Shown here: positions 21,173-32,344 of the stretch, piece by piece
Numbering within the stretch: the stretch's first letter is position 1
Layout: every line of letters starts with the position of its first letter
Assembly: GCA_016271365.2 (NCBI GenBank)
Contig: CM057456.1
Coordinates: 613,495,501-613,559,500, forward strand
DNA length: 64,000 nucleotides
From: Neoceratodus forsteri
Taxonomy: Eukaryota; Chordata; Ceratodontiformes; Ceratodontidae
Reading direction: 5' to 3'
Made by a program: the position numbers and the translations under genes
The notes under the pieces: generated by a model
Told to the model about the DNA's origin: nothing
The model's database searches: none
What the model saw: the letters and a program-made list of their open reading frames with translations, nothing else

Positions 21173-21821
21173 ACATATGCCTGCATGATGACCGACCATT
21201 TCGAGAGAGGTCCCGACGCCTTGCCCCAGTGGACATAGACGATGTTAGGAGGCACCTACAGGAAATGCTCACTGCTGGCATTATTCAAGAATCAAGAAGC
21301 CCATATGCATCCCCCATCATTGTAGTGCATAAAAAGAATGGATCCATGAGGATGCGTGAGGACTACTGGACCCTAAACCGACAGACTATCCCAGATCAAT
21401 ACACCATGCCACGCATACAAGATGCCCTGGATTGCTGAACGGGGGTCAGTGGTTCTCAGTACTGGACCTTTGCAGCTGATATTATCAGATTCCGATGGCC
21501 CTGGAGGACCATGAGAAAACAGCCTTCATCTGTCCTTTGGGGTTCTACAAATTCTTGAGGATGCTTCAGGGGATTTCGGGTGCCCTGCCACTTTCCAGAG
21601 ATTGATGGAACATATGGTGGGAGACATGAACTTGCTGGAATGTTTAGTGTACTTGGATGATGTCATTGTTTTCGGACGCATGCTGGAGGAACATGAGACC
21701 AGACTGTTCAAAGTCCTTGATTGTTTGGAAGAATTTGGCCTCAAGTTCTCCATAGACAAGTGCCAGTTTTTTCAAAGATCTGTGAAATATGTGGGACACA
21801 TAGTGTCTGCGGAAGGGATAT
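21173..21821 (+). pseudogene. Reverse transcriptase of G, interrupted by DIRS-C
   Basis: The frame 21229-21438 has the fingers (IIQESRSPYASPIIVVHKKN, then MREDYWTLNRQTIPDQY). A frameshift at about 21435 loses the palm entry. The frame from 21602 carries CLVYLDDVIVFG with the YLDD catalytic motif and KCQFFQRSVKYVGHIVS. The reading is cut at about 21821 by the end of DIRS-C and resumes at about 27729. Substitutions of otherwise fixed residues (for example DYWTLN where Arg is usual) show age. Confidence 0.82.
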
Positions 21822-21990
21822 ACAGGTTACTCACCTGTAACAGGAGTTCTAGGAATGGTATATGTTGTTCATCCACACTGTCTGGCAGGTTCCTTGCCAC
21901 TTTAAATCTTGCCAGAAGGTCTTCAAGCTGGCTCCTCCCACCCAGCCGGGTGGTAAAACCCTCGGCTCCACCCCATGATGCCAGATCTAG
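21822..21990 (-). repeat. DIRS-C left inverted terminal repeat
   Basis: The start reads ACAGGTTACTCACCTGTAAC, itself a short palindrome, and continues into a segment that is the reverse complement of 27585-27705. The outer 45 bases recur, inverted, in the ICR. Confidence 0.8.
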
Positions 21991-22031
21991 ACCGCTGGAA
22001 GTCAGGTTGCGCGTCGAAGCCGGGGAGGTCG

Positions 22032-22130
22032 GGTGGATGAACAACATATACCATTCCTAGAACTCCTGTTACAGGTGAGTAACCTGTATTTCTAGGGGCG
22101 TGGATATGTTTTCAATCCACACTATCTGGC
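22032..22130. repeat. DIRS-C internal complementary region
   Basis: The left half is the complement of the left terminus and the right half that of the right terminus, joined at a centre reading GTTACAGGTGAGTAACCTG. The match to both ends is what the DIRS circular-intermediate model predicts. Confidence 0.8.
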
Positions 22131-22177
22131 AGACTCCTAGCAGTTCTCCGGGAGAAGGGAGGCAAGGCGCGCACCTT

Positions 22178-23616
22178 CTACTTAGGAAATAAGGACTGGA
22201 GAACCGAGGTCCCATAACCAGCATCCTGGCATGGCTCAAGGTCAATGTGGTAATGGGAAATTAAGGTGTGTGCTGACTTCCAGGTAGCAGCCCTGCAGAT
22301 TTCCTGGATAGGGACATCCCTAGAAGCAGCCACCGAGGCAGCGGTATGGCGGGTAGAATGAGTTCTTATCCCTCTGGGAGGCTCCATGCCCACCAATCTA
22401 TAGCAGAGATCTATGCAAGAGGTGACCCACCTGCTTATCATCCGCTTGGCTGCAGGTCTGCCAGGTGTGGCTTCAGCGTAGGTGACAAACAGCTGGCGAC
22501 CCTCTCCCCGAACTTCAGCCGTTCGCTCCTTATAATAAGCGAGCGCTCTTCTAGGGTTCAGAGTATGGAGTCTATATTCGGCCTGGGGTAGAACACCAGC
22601 AGTCAACACCTGGTTAAGGTGAAACTCTGACACCACCTTCAGAAGGAATTTCGGATGGGGAGCAGGACAACCTTGTCCCTGTGGAAGACCAGATAGGGAG
22701 ACTCTGTGAGCGCCTGGAGCTCTCCCATCCTCCTGGCTGACATGATAGCCACCAAGAAGGCGGTCTTCCACCACAGGTGAGAGATGTCACACCTGTGCAT
22801 CTGTTCAAATGGCTTGCCCATGAGCTTAGCCAATACCAGCAGTAGATCCCATGGAGGTGGAGGTTCTCGCACTCAGAGGGATATGTGATCAAGGCCTTGA
22901 AAAGCGCCTGACCACCTTATCCTGCGCCTACCGACTGCTTGCTGGGCCCATGCCCAGTAAGCAGAGATGGCTGCCAGGTGCACCTTAAGGGTCATCAACT
23001 GAAGCCCTAGCTGAGAAAGGTACCACAGGTAGTCCAGAATGCTAGCCAAGGAACAGGAAGAAGGGTCCAACCCCTTGTCCTGACACCAAATGGAGAATCT
23101 CTTCCATTTGAAGGCATAGCATTTTCTGGTCGACTCCTTACGGGACACCTCAACGACATTGAGGACCTCATTGGAAAGACCCAAGGCCTGGAACTCTAGC
23201 CACTCAGGAATCAGGCTGTCAGGTGCAGGGATTGAAGGTCCAGAAGGAATACCTTCCCCTTGTTGACTGAGATCAGGTCCGGGCGGGCTGGAAGCCACCT
23301 TGGGAGCCTGGAGCTGAGGCTGAGGAGATCTGGATACCAGAACTGGCGGGGCCAGTCTGGGGCTACCAGAATCATCTGCACCTTGTCCCTCTTCACCTTG
23401 AGAAGCACCTTGTGGATCAAGGGAAATGGAGGAAAGGCGCAGAAGAGGCCCGGGGTCCTCGGCCTCGAGAAGGCATCCCCCTGCAGCGAGCCCTGCTGAG
23501 GGGGGCGGGCGTGAAACAGCCTCAGCTTCGCATTCTCCCTGGAAGGGAACAGGTCCACCTGAGGGGTACCCCAATGGGAGAACAGATCTTGTACTACCTC
23601 CGGCAGAAGAGACCAC
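22178..23616 (-). pseudogene. DIRS-C tyrosine recombinase, frameshifted
   Basis: The N-terminal core-binding part (ESTRKCYAFKWKRFSIWC, then TLKVHLAAISAYW) is in the frame 22873-23616. The frame 22639-22872 has WWKTAFLVAIMSARRMGEL with the first catalytic Arg, and 22178-22774 has HSTRHTAASVAA (His-x-x-Arg) and SHYHIDL with the nucleophilic Tyr. The full R-H-R-Y set is therefore present but spread over three frames. The enzyme inserts the circular DNA form of DIRS elements in place of an integrase. Confidence 0.82.
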
Positions 23617-24890
23617 TTGTAAGATGCAGCGCCTATCCGGCTGAGGGCATCAGCTAGACTGTTGGAGGCTCCTGCCACATGGATGGCTAGGAGATCCGCC
23701 TCCAGGCTGATCACGAGAGACCAGATGCAGACAGCCTCCTTGCACAGAGGGCAGGAGTGCGTCCCACCCTGCCCACCCTGACGGCTGAGACAGTACATGG
23801 TCGTGGTGTTGTCCATCTGGACCTGGACCACTTGACCCCATATAAACGAAGCGAAGGCGGTGAGGGCTAGTCGGACCGCTCGAAGCTCCAGCAGGTTGAT
23901 GTGGCATCGAGACTCCTGAGGGGACCAGAGGCCGTGGGCCCTGAACTTCCCCAGATGGGCACCCCACCCCATCAGAGAGGCGTCGGTCGTTAACATGACC
24001 GTCAGCTCAGGCTGGACAAATGGGATACCCTCCTGCAAATGAGCTGGGACGAGCCACCACTGCAGGCTGTCCCACATCTCCTGGGTCACCGGCACCGGCT
24101 GGTCCAGAGGACCCGAGCACTGTGACCACTGGCTGGCCAGTCCCCATTGCAGAGGATGCATATGCCAGCGGGCCCAATGGACCACACTGATGCAGGCCGC
24201 CATGAGTCCCAGAAGGCACAGGAAGTCCCTGGCAGGGCGCAATTTCCCAATCAGAAATGATTGGGCAAAGGAGGAAAGGACCTCAGCCCTGTCCACCGGG
24301 CTCTGGCTCAAAGAGAGTCGAGCTCTACCCCCAATGAACTGAATCACCTGCGAAGGCAAGAGTTACGATTTGGCCTCGTTGATGAGGAGGCCAATCTGAG
24401 AGCAGACCTGGAGGGCCAGATCCCTTGACCACTCCACCTCCAACCTGGAAGGGGCTGCAATCAGCCAATCATCCAGGTAAGGGTACACCCAGACCCCTCA
24501 GCACTGCAGGAATGCTGTCACCACTGCCATGCATTTGGTGAAGACCCTGGGAGCTGGAGAGAGGCCAAAGGGCATGGCCCAGAACTCGTAAAGGGATCCC
24601 TCTGCTCTGAGGTGGAGGAATCGCTGGTGAGACGGATGGATTGAGACATGAAAGAACGCGTCCTGACAGTCCAGAGAACAGAACCATGCGCCTAGTTCCA
24701 AGGATGGAATAATCTGAGCCAGAGTGACCATCCTGAAGGTGCGCGGCCTTAGGAACTTGTTCAGGTCATGCAGGTCGAGAATGGGGCTCCAGTCCCCCGT
24801 CCGTTTTGGGACCAGGAAGTACCTGGACACAAACCCTGGGTCTGGAGGAGGGTCCGCCACCTCTTCAATCACCTCCTTCTGGAGGAGAAA
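23211..24890 (-). pseudogene. DIRS-C reverse transcriptase and RNase H
   Basis: The RT fingers and palm are in 24498-24872 (FLVPKRTGDWSPILDL, then LDCQDAFFHVSIHPSHQRF and FGLSPAPRVFTKC). A stop follows, then YPYLDDWLIA at about 24470, another stop at about 24364, and the thumb and RNase H in 23211-24359. The RNase H acidic residues are visible in MLTTDASLMGWGAHL, ELRAVRL, VQMDNTTTM and ADALSR. A related frame overlaps the recombinase start, as is usual for DIRS. Confidence 0.85.
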
Positions 24891-24902
24891 GGCAATGTCA
24901 GC

Positions 24903-27449
24903 TCAAAGAGCCGACAGAGAGACTGCAGAAACCATTGCCTCCTGTGGGGCGACGGCTCGATAGGGAGGGAACTGCTCGAATTCCAGAGGCAGACCCCCGC
25001 CTACTACTTCTAGCACCCAGCGGTCCGTGGTGATAGCAGACCAGGCGAAAAAGAAGTGGTGGAGCCGTCCCCCCATGGGGGGAATCCGGGAAGGAGTGAC
25101 GAGGTTGGGGGCGACACCCCTCAACCCGTCACTGGGCAGGCTTGGAGGAAGGGCCCGCTGAGGGACCTTCTGGACCTTTGCCTCCAGGCATCCTACTGGA
25201 GGAAGCAGCAGACTTAGGGCACCAAGTGTGTGCCTGCTGGCCCTGGTGCTGGTGCTGCTGGGCTGGACGTGCACAGGAGCGGAAGGGCGAAAGGGCTTAC
25301 GCTGCTGCTGGTGGCCTTTGTCCTTCTGGGCAGACGTGACCGAGTCCAAGGTGGCACTGGACTTGTCGATCCTCTGGAGATGGCCTTCCATCCCCGGCCC
25401 GAACAAGTCGGTGCCCAGGAAGGGAAAGTCTGCCAGCTTGTGCTGGGTGTCCGCCGTGAAGGTGCAGATCTGCAGCCAAGCTCTGCGGCGCATGGCCACT
25501 GCAGCCGCTACTGATCGGGCACAAGAATCACCAATGTCCAACGAAGTTTGGAGCTGTTGTCTTGCCACCGCCCCTCCCTAAACCCGGACCTGCTTGATCG
25601 TCATCTGAAAGTCAGCCGGGAGACGAGGAATCACCTCACCCAGGGAGCCCATAAGGGCGTGTGAGAAATGTGCCATCAGAAGTGCCGAGCTAGCCTAAAG
25701 ACCTAGGGAGAAAGCAGGGTAAACCTTCCGCCTAGAGTAATCCAACTTTTTGGATTCCTTATCGGGCAGTTTGTCCACGTCCCGAGCGTTCCTGGAATGC
25801 CAGAAAACGCTATCGGTCACTAACCCCCTCCACAGAGGGGCGCTCTGAGAAACTGGAGAGTGAACCGGTGGGAGCCGCGTACTTGCGAACCATCCTGGCC
25901 GAAGGCGCGGGACAAGATGCTGGCCGCTCCCACAACCCCAGGGCCTGGCCAACAATGGCTTCGGCCACTGTAAAGGCCTCCATAGGAGAATCCCCTCGGT
26001 CCAGTATCTCCATAAGGGGATACTTGGCCCATTTTGAAACAGGTTCGAGCTGCATCCCAGTGGATTCTGAGATGAGTCGAAGCAAACCCAAAAACGAGGA
26101 TGGGCTCTCATCCACCGACTGGCCCCCTGCAGACTCCAGGTCAAGCAGCCTGGAGAACAGGGAGGAGTTGTCATCAGACTCCGAGGAGTCTGCGAACAGC
26201 TGCCAAGCACCTGAGCAACCCTCTACCTGCCGAGGTCGATCAAGAGTGAGGGTGACCGACAAACTATGGAGCAAGCCCTGACCCGACCGAGAATCCTAGG
26301 TTGAGGCCGCAGTCTTCGGTTGTGGAGGCGGGGGTTCCACCACAATAGGCGGAGCAGCCAGTTTCAGATGAACAACCGGCGCCGGGGTCGGCTCCTCAAT
26401 CACCACGAGGGGTTGTTTCGGTCACTCCAGTGACAGCCACTTAATGACCGGAGAAGATGACGGAGTCGGCTTGTTACCGGTCAATAAAAGTTGCTGCCAC
26501 ATCAAATCCTCGTAGCGCCGATGCAACTTGCGCCGGAGCCTATCCTCTGAAGAGGATGACGAGGATGAGCGTCGAAGCCACTTTCCATGGTGCCGAGACC
26601 GAGACCGCCGACGTCAGCAGGATCGGCTGGACCTAGAAGAGGACTGAGACCAAGACCTTCGGGGATTCCGAGGGTGGGTCAGAGAGGGGATGAGGGAAAC
26701 CCGCCCCTCCTTCGGTTCAGGGACCTTGACCGGGGACTTCAACACAGGAGGCACAGGCAAGTCCTCGGTAACCACTGGGGGAACCAGTGAAGAAGGGTTG
26801 TTGGCTTCTCCAGTCGACAAACCGTCCGACGGGTCAAGAAACATCTCAACTGCATCGACAGATGTCTCAGCCGGCTGACCTGACGGGGACACCGTGAAGC
26901 CAGTGGCCGTAGCCGCAACCTCGACCAAAGTCAAGAGTTGACGGTCCGGTGAAGGGGATCTCTCCCACTCCCACAAACGTCAATGGTGGGACTTACCTTT
27001 AGAGTCCTTCTTTCTGGACCGACTGGAATGTCCCGAAGGCCCTTCTCCCTTAGTGGAGAGGGACTGACAAAGCTCCTTAAAAGAAGCCATGTAGGAGGAG
27101 CCCAAGGAGAGCGGGATAAATGCCATGGCCGAGAAGGAAGAAGAAGCGGCCTGGGCTGCCTCCTCCTCGAGGGTGATCACCTGCTCAAACTGCTCCGTGG
27201 AGACCGCCGCTGCTGACACCACCCAACGTGCCTCCTTAGACTTGACTGGCGGGTACCATTTTTCCGGGTGCCCAAGAAGTAGTCTGGCAGCGCGGTCCTC
27301 CAAGACCGAAGCCGAGAAGGACTTGCACAATTCACAGGCCTGCGAATCATGGCCAAGCCCTAGGCAGTAGACACACGTGGAGTGTGGATCGGTCCGGGAC
27401 ATCTTCTGCCCACAAGAGCACCGATGGAAGCGGGAGTCGATTTGTCCAT
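24903..27449 (-). pseudogene. DIRS-C Gag, frameshifted
   Basis: The ATG at 27449 is followed after a 1-base shift by a Cys/His module: CSCG, then DPHSTCVYCLG, GHD and CELC. The frame 26980-27402 ends in a Lys- and Ser-rich tail. The middle (25810-26274) has acidic and Ser-rich stretches and a VSKWAKYPLMEIL block. The C-terminal part (24903-25568) has AMRRRAWLQ and FPFLGTDLFGPGM, matching the AWLR and GNSLFGEQ blocks of DIRS-B and -D Gag. Several stops break it. It ends next to the RT start. Confidence 0.75.
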
Positions 27450-27584
27450 CGCAGCCACGAGGGAAGACGAAGTCCGTGGGCTTGTAAATTTTAAAATTAG
27501 TTTCAAGAAATCTGAAGAGTGTGAATCCAGCCTAAAATGCAGAGTGCTAAGGAGGGAACCTGAGCTTCCAAGTGATAAGGAAGA

Positions 27585-27728
27585 CCTGCTGTCATGGGGC
27601 GGAGCCAAGGGTTTTACCACCAGGGTGGGTGTGAGGAGCCAGCTTGAAGACCTTCCAGCAAGATTTAAAGTGGCAAAGAACCTGCCAGACAGTGTTGACT
27701 GAACAACATATCTACATCCCAAGAAACA
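27585..27728 (-). repeat. DIRS-C right inverted terminal repeat
   Basis: Reverse complement of the left terminal repeat, with AGATTTAAAGTGGCAAAGAA and CTGCCAGACAGTGTT. The end is near 27728, where the G reading resumes with a block for DPSKVEAL. Confidence 0.8.
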
Positions 27729-29874
27729 GACAGACCCCAGTAAAGTTGAAGCTTTGACCACTTGACCGCAGCCCAATAACCTAAAAGAGCTATAGCATTT
27801 CCTGGGGTTCTGCGGCTACTACCGCAGGTTCATCAAAGACTATTCAAAGGTGATTCGACTGCTCCTTAACCTTACCCAAGGCTACCCCCCCACCCACCGC
27901 AAAAAAAAAAAGGGGCTATCAAAGACCAAAAAAAAATGTATTTTTGAACAGGTGAGCCTTTTGGGACTCAGTGGACACCCGAATGTGAAGCAGCTTTCTT
28001 TGAAGTCATATACCAGCTCACCCACGCCCCAGTCCTTGCCTATGCTGATCCAACCAAGCCCTATGTTCTGCATGCGGATGCTAGTTTGCAGGGCCTTGTG
28101 GCTGTGTTATATCAAGACTATGAAGATGGCTTGAAATCTGTAGCTTTGGCCAGTAAGACCTTGACCCCGTCAGAGCGGAACTATCCGGTCCACAAGTTGG
28201 AATTCCTCACCCTAAAATGGGCCATAGTTGACCAGATTCATAAGTACCTCTATGGGACAAAGATATTAGTGAAGACCGACAATGACCCACTGACCTATGT
28301 GCAGACTCCAGCTAAATTGGATGCCACTGGGCACCATTGGCTTTCTGCCTTATCAACTTATGATTATGCTGTTGAACACAAACCGGGACTAAACCATATT
28401 GATGCTGACGCCCTGTCACGAAGGCCAGCTTCCAAGGACAATTGGGTCAGACTGTCTGAACCTAACATCAAAGCATTATGCCAAAAGTTTGATAAAGATG
28501 AACAAATGTCTGTGGACACAGTGGACTGCCTACTAGATTGCTTGGGCCCTCCTGATACCTGCATACCGGCTGCCTATTGCCATGTCTCTGCTCTAGATAT
28601 TAGTGCACTATCTCAGTTCGATAATGACAGTATTCAGTGGGCTCAATCCCAAGATCCCATGATTCAACCAGCACTTGATGCCCTGCATGCAGGGAAAGAT
28701 GTGTCCAAGTTGCGTTCCCCTGACTTGCAAACTACTCTGTTGTTCAAGGAAGGACCCAGGTTAAAGTTGCATGATCAGTTGTTATACAGAGAGACAGTGG
28801 ATCATCGTGGACAGGTAGACAAGCAACAGTTGGTCCTGCCCATGGCCTTTAAACAGCTGGTACTCAGGTCTCTCCACAATCACATAGGGCACTTCAGTAT
28901 TGACAGAACTCTCGACTTGTCACAATCCCGATTCTACTGGCCAAAGATGGGGGCAGATGTCGAGCACCATGTAAAGACTTGCAGTCGGTGCCTCCAAAGA
29001 AAAGCCCTGCCTCAGAACGCTGCCCCTCTTGTCAATATCACTACCAGCTCCCCTCTAGAATTGGTCTGCATAAACTTCTTGTGCTTAGAACCCGACCAAA
29101 AGAACACTGGCAATGTGTTGGTAGTTATTGATCATTTTACACAGTATGCACAAGTCTTCCCAACTAAAGATCAAAAGGCCTCTACCGTGGCCAAGGTGCT
29201 GGTGGAAAAATTCTTTGTCCACTATGGTGCATCCCAGCAGATCCATTCTGACCAAGGCAGAAACTTTGAAAGTAGGTTAATCAAAGAAATGCTCTCTCTG
29301 CGGGGGGTATGGAAGTCAAGAACCACCCCTTATCACCCACAGGGGGAACCTCAATCAGAATGCTTTAACCGCACCCTTCTGGACATGCTTGGCATCCTCC
29401 ATCCAAAAGACAAGCCTAAGTGGAGCCAGCTGATTAGCACCTTGGTACATGCTTACAATTGCACCAAAAGTGACGCTACTGGGTTCTCTCCCTACCGTCT
29501 CATGTTCGGGAGGGAGGCCCGACTGCCAGTTGATGTCTGCTTTGGGGTCTCTCCAGATGGGGTCCGAGCCGAAAATTACTTGAAGTACGTACAAAAACTG
29601 AAAGATCAGTTGAATCATGCCTATCAACTAGCTCAAACTATGGCTGCTAAGCGAAATCTTGCCAACAAAGAAAGACATGTTCAATGAGTAAAAGCCCAGG
29701 AGTTGTTGCCCGGAGATAGGGTACTACTACACAACTTGGGACTGCATGGAGAACACAAAATTGCTGATAGATGGCACCATCTTCCTCACGTAGTAGCTGG
29801 TAAATTGAATGATCTGCCAGTGTACAAGGTGCACCCAGAAAATAATTCCAAAACTGTTAAGACCATGCACCATA
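27729..29874 (+). pseudogene. RNase H and integrase of G, long open stretch with a changed catalytic residue
   Basis: The RT thumb resumes at 27729 with stops (FCGYYRRFIKDYSK). From about 27960 to the stop at 29685-29687 one frame is open. It holds RNase H (VLHADASLQG, then LVKTDNDPLTY and DADALSRR) and the integrase zinc module (HNHIGHFS, then CSRCLQR). In the integrase core, the second Asp (HSDQGRNF, 29250) and the Glu (QSECFNRTLL, 29358) are present with 35 residues between. The first catalytic position reads CINFL, with Asn at 29073-29075 instead of Asp. After a stop, 29703-29874 gives a GPY/F-like module. The copy cannot integrate as it stands. Confidence 0.85.
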
Positions 29875-30341
29875 AGAAAAAATTACTCACCATAGTAATG
29901 TTGTTTCTTCTAATGGAGTCTTGCTGTATTCTGACTATATGCAGTTAGCCCCAGCACTTGAAGTGCTCTGGAGAGTAAAGTGTTAACTCTCTGCCAAGGC
30001 ATAGAATGTTGAGCTCGGTTTTCAAACCTCTGCCCCGGTACTCCTCAGTGTAACCGTCAGATTCTTACGAGCACTATGCTAACTAACTAACAATGTAGAA
30101 ATTGTTTCTTAAAATTTTGTGCCAAAGGGCAATAAAAATATTTTTAAGGTCAAAAAGACTCAAGTTGAGAACCCCAAAAAGAATCTAACTAGGTAGTGAA
30201 AACAACAAGTATATATTTAATAAAACCAGAAAAACCTCAGACAAGATGAGGTATGCCAAGTACACTTCTGGGGTGCATCACTGTGCTTGCCAGACCACAT
30301 CCCAAAACGACTAGGTTCCAGGATGGGAGGCAGGGAGGGAG

Positions 30342-30434
30342 GTCAGAATACAGCAAGACTCCATTAGAAGAAACAACATTACTATGGTGAGTAATTTTTT
30401 CTTCAAACAACATGAAGTCTTGCTGTATTCTGAC
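30342..30434. repeat. DIRS-B internal complementary region
   Basis: The arms GTCAGAATACAGCAAGACT and AGTCTTGCTGTATTCTGAC are perfect complements. The centre reads CATTACTATGGTGAGTAATT. The arms also match both element ends (about 29925 and about 37760). Confidence 0.88.
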
Positions 30435-31625
30435 TATATGAAGACTACCAAGCAGTACCCCAATGGAGGAGGGAGTCACAGCTGTACCTCTGGTGGAGTG
30501 AGCCCTCAGGCCTGAGGGAGGCTCTTTCCCCAACTTTGAATAGCAGAACTGGATACAGGAGACAATCCACCTGGCAATGGTTCTCTTGGTAGCAGGTTTA
30601 CCTTTTTCCACTTCTCCGTAAGTGAGAAACAGCTGTGAACAGTCATTTCTATGGGCCTTAGTGTGTTCTATATAGTAACTAAGGGCCCTTTTCACAACAA
30701 TACTGTGTAATATTCTCTCCCCCAGAGGAAGAATGGTCAGTGAAAAATACAGGCAATGACACAGACTGATTCAAATGAAAGTCTGATACCACGTTGGGAA
30801 TAAACTTTCTGTTGGTTCAAAGGACCACCTTATCCCTGTGAAATGAAACAAAGTCAGGTTCCACTGATAAAGCCTGTAATTCACTGATTCTCCTGGCAGA
30901 AGTAATGGCTACCAGGAATACAGTTTTCCAAGTCAAATACTTCAGTTCAGCTGAGGATAGAGGTTCAAAAGGGGGCTGCATTAGCTGTGCAATACAAATG
31001 TTCAGGTCCCAAGAAGGAGTAGGTTCCCGAAAAGGAGGGTTAACATGTACCAGACCTTTGAAACATTTCTTGAAGACTGGATGAGATGCTAGGGGAAGAG
31101 CCCTTCCCAGCAAATAAGAGGGCAGATATAGCTGCCAAATGCACCTTGAGAGTAGTAAGCCTGAGGCTCAAACTATTAAGATACACTAAATAACCCAAAG
31201 CAGTTGCAATATTAGCTAACTCTGGCTGGATATGCCTCTGAGAAAAACAAAACCCAAATCTCTTCCATTTGGAATTGTAAGTCTTTCTAGTAGGAGGTTT
31301 TTCTACTAACCTTTAAAATGTCCAAGACTGATTGGGAAAGATGCAGGCTTGCATATTCTAGCTCCTCAAGAGCCAAGCTTTGAGTCTGTGTCTGAAGATT
31401 GGGGTACAGAATCCTCCCCTGAGAGGAGGTGAGGAGATTGAACTGTCTGGAAGGACAGAGAGGTATTGTCACTGACATTGACAATAATAGAGGGTACCAA
31501 GGCTGTCTGGCCCAGTCTGGAGCCACCAGAATCACTTTGCAAGGCTGGGACCTGATCTTGATCAGGACTATCAGAGGAAAAGGAGGAAAAGCATACAGAA
31601 ACCTGCTTGTCATGTTCAACAAGAG
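30435..31625 (-). pseudogene. DIRS-B tyrosine recombinase, 3' truncated
   Basis: Frames at 31287-31622, 30817-31113 and 30237-30695 give the recombinase in order. The first Arg is in FLVAITSARRISELQAL and the His-x-x-Arg in RAHSTRGTAV. Directly after that the reading turns into TPSSIGVLLGS and runs into the ICR. The block holding AATWK and the catalytic Tyr (HYSLDI in DIRS-D) is missing. A deletion of roughly 150 bp between the second Arg and the ICR is the simplest explanation. This copy could not have made an active recombinase. Confidence 0.82.
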
Positions 31626-32344
31626 AGCATCCTGAGGGACAGATCCCAGAAGAGGTGATCTGCAGCAAAACAGAGGAAGTTGGTGACTGTCCGGGGCTGC
31701 AAAGAGATCTATCTCTGGAGTGCCCCACCTCTTGAAAATGACAAGAAGAATTAGAGGATTCAGGGTCCATTTGTGGTGACCCTAAGAAATCCTGCTGAGA
31801 GCATCTGCTAGAATGTTGTCTTTCCCTGGAAGATGCACAGCCATCAGAGAAGCCTGAAGGGAATAAGCTAGAGATCATATGTTCATGGCCTCTGTGCACA
31901 AGGCCGAGGACCAAGTGCCTCCCTGCTTGTTGATGTACCACGTGGTTGTGGTATTGTCTGTCCTGATCTGCACCACTTTCCCTTGAATAGTGGTTGAGAA
32001 TGTCTGAAGTGCTAGAAAGGCAGCCCTGAGTTTGAGGAGGTTTATGTGCAGAAGAGACTCCTGATGAGACCAGGTTCCCTGAGCAGTAAGCTGGTCCAGG
32101 TGGGCCCCCCAACCCAGTAGAGAGGCATCTGTGGTGAGAATCACTGAAGGAGCCTGACTGAGGAAGGGAACACCTTGTCATAGATTGTCCTCCTCCAGCC
32201 ACCACTAGAGGGCCTGAACCATAGTTTGAGACCCTGGGACCAATTTGGAGAGAGGGTCTTTTTTCTGAGACCAGTAAGATCTGAGATGAAACTGAATATC
32301 TCATCTGAAATCTTGCTCCTTGCACCACTGCAGTGGAGGCTGCC
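31626..32344 (-). pseudogene. DIRS-B RNase H and RT thumb, left of the LINE
   Basis: The frame 31875-32144 reads MILTTDASLLGWGAHL, then LLKLRAAFLALQTF and VQIRTDNTTTTWYINK, an RNase H domain with two acidic positions visible and Glu changed to Lys in LLKLRA. The frame 31366-32361 runs through the same region in another phase. The reading stops at 32344 in the middle of a conserved LLGHMAA block, where the LINE begins, and picks up again at 34721. Confidence 0.75.

Larger units (their letters stand above)
21822..27728 (-). mobile_element. DIRS-C, full-length DIRS inserted in G RT
   Basis: Inverted terminal repeats lie at 21822-21990 and 27585-27728; the stretch around TGTCTGGCAGGTTC with CTTTAAATCTTGCC is shared. 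An ICR follows the left repeat at 22032-22130. On the minus strand from right to left are gag, RT with RNase H, and tyrosine recombinase. G sequence stops at 21821 and resumes at about 27729 within the same protein domain, so this is a clean insertion. All three genes have frameshifts or stops. Confidence 0.85.
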
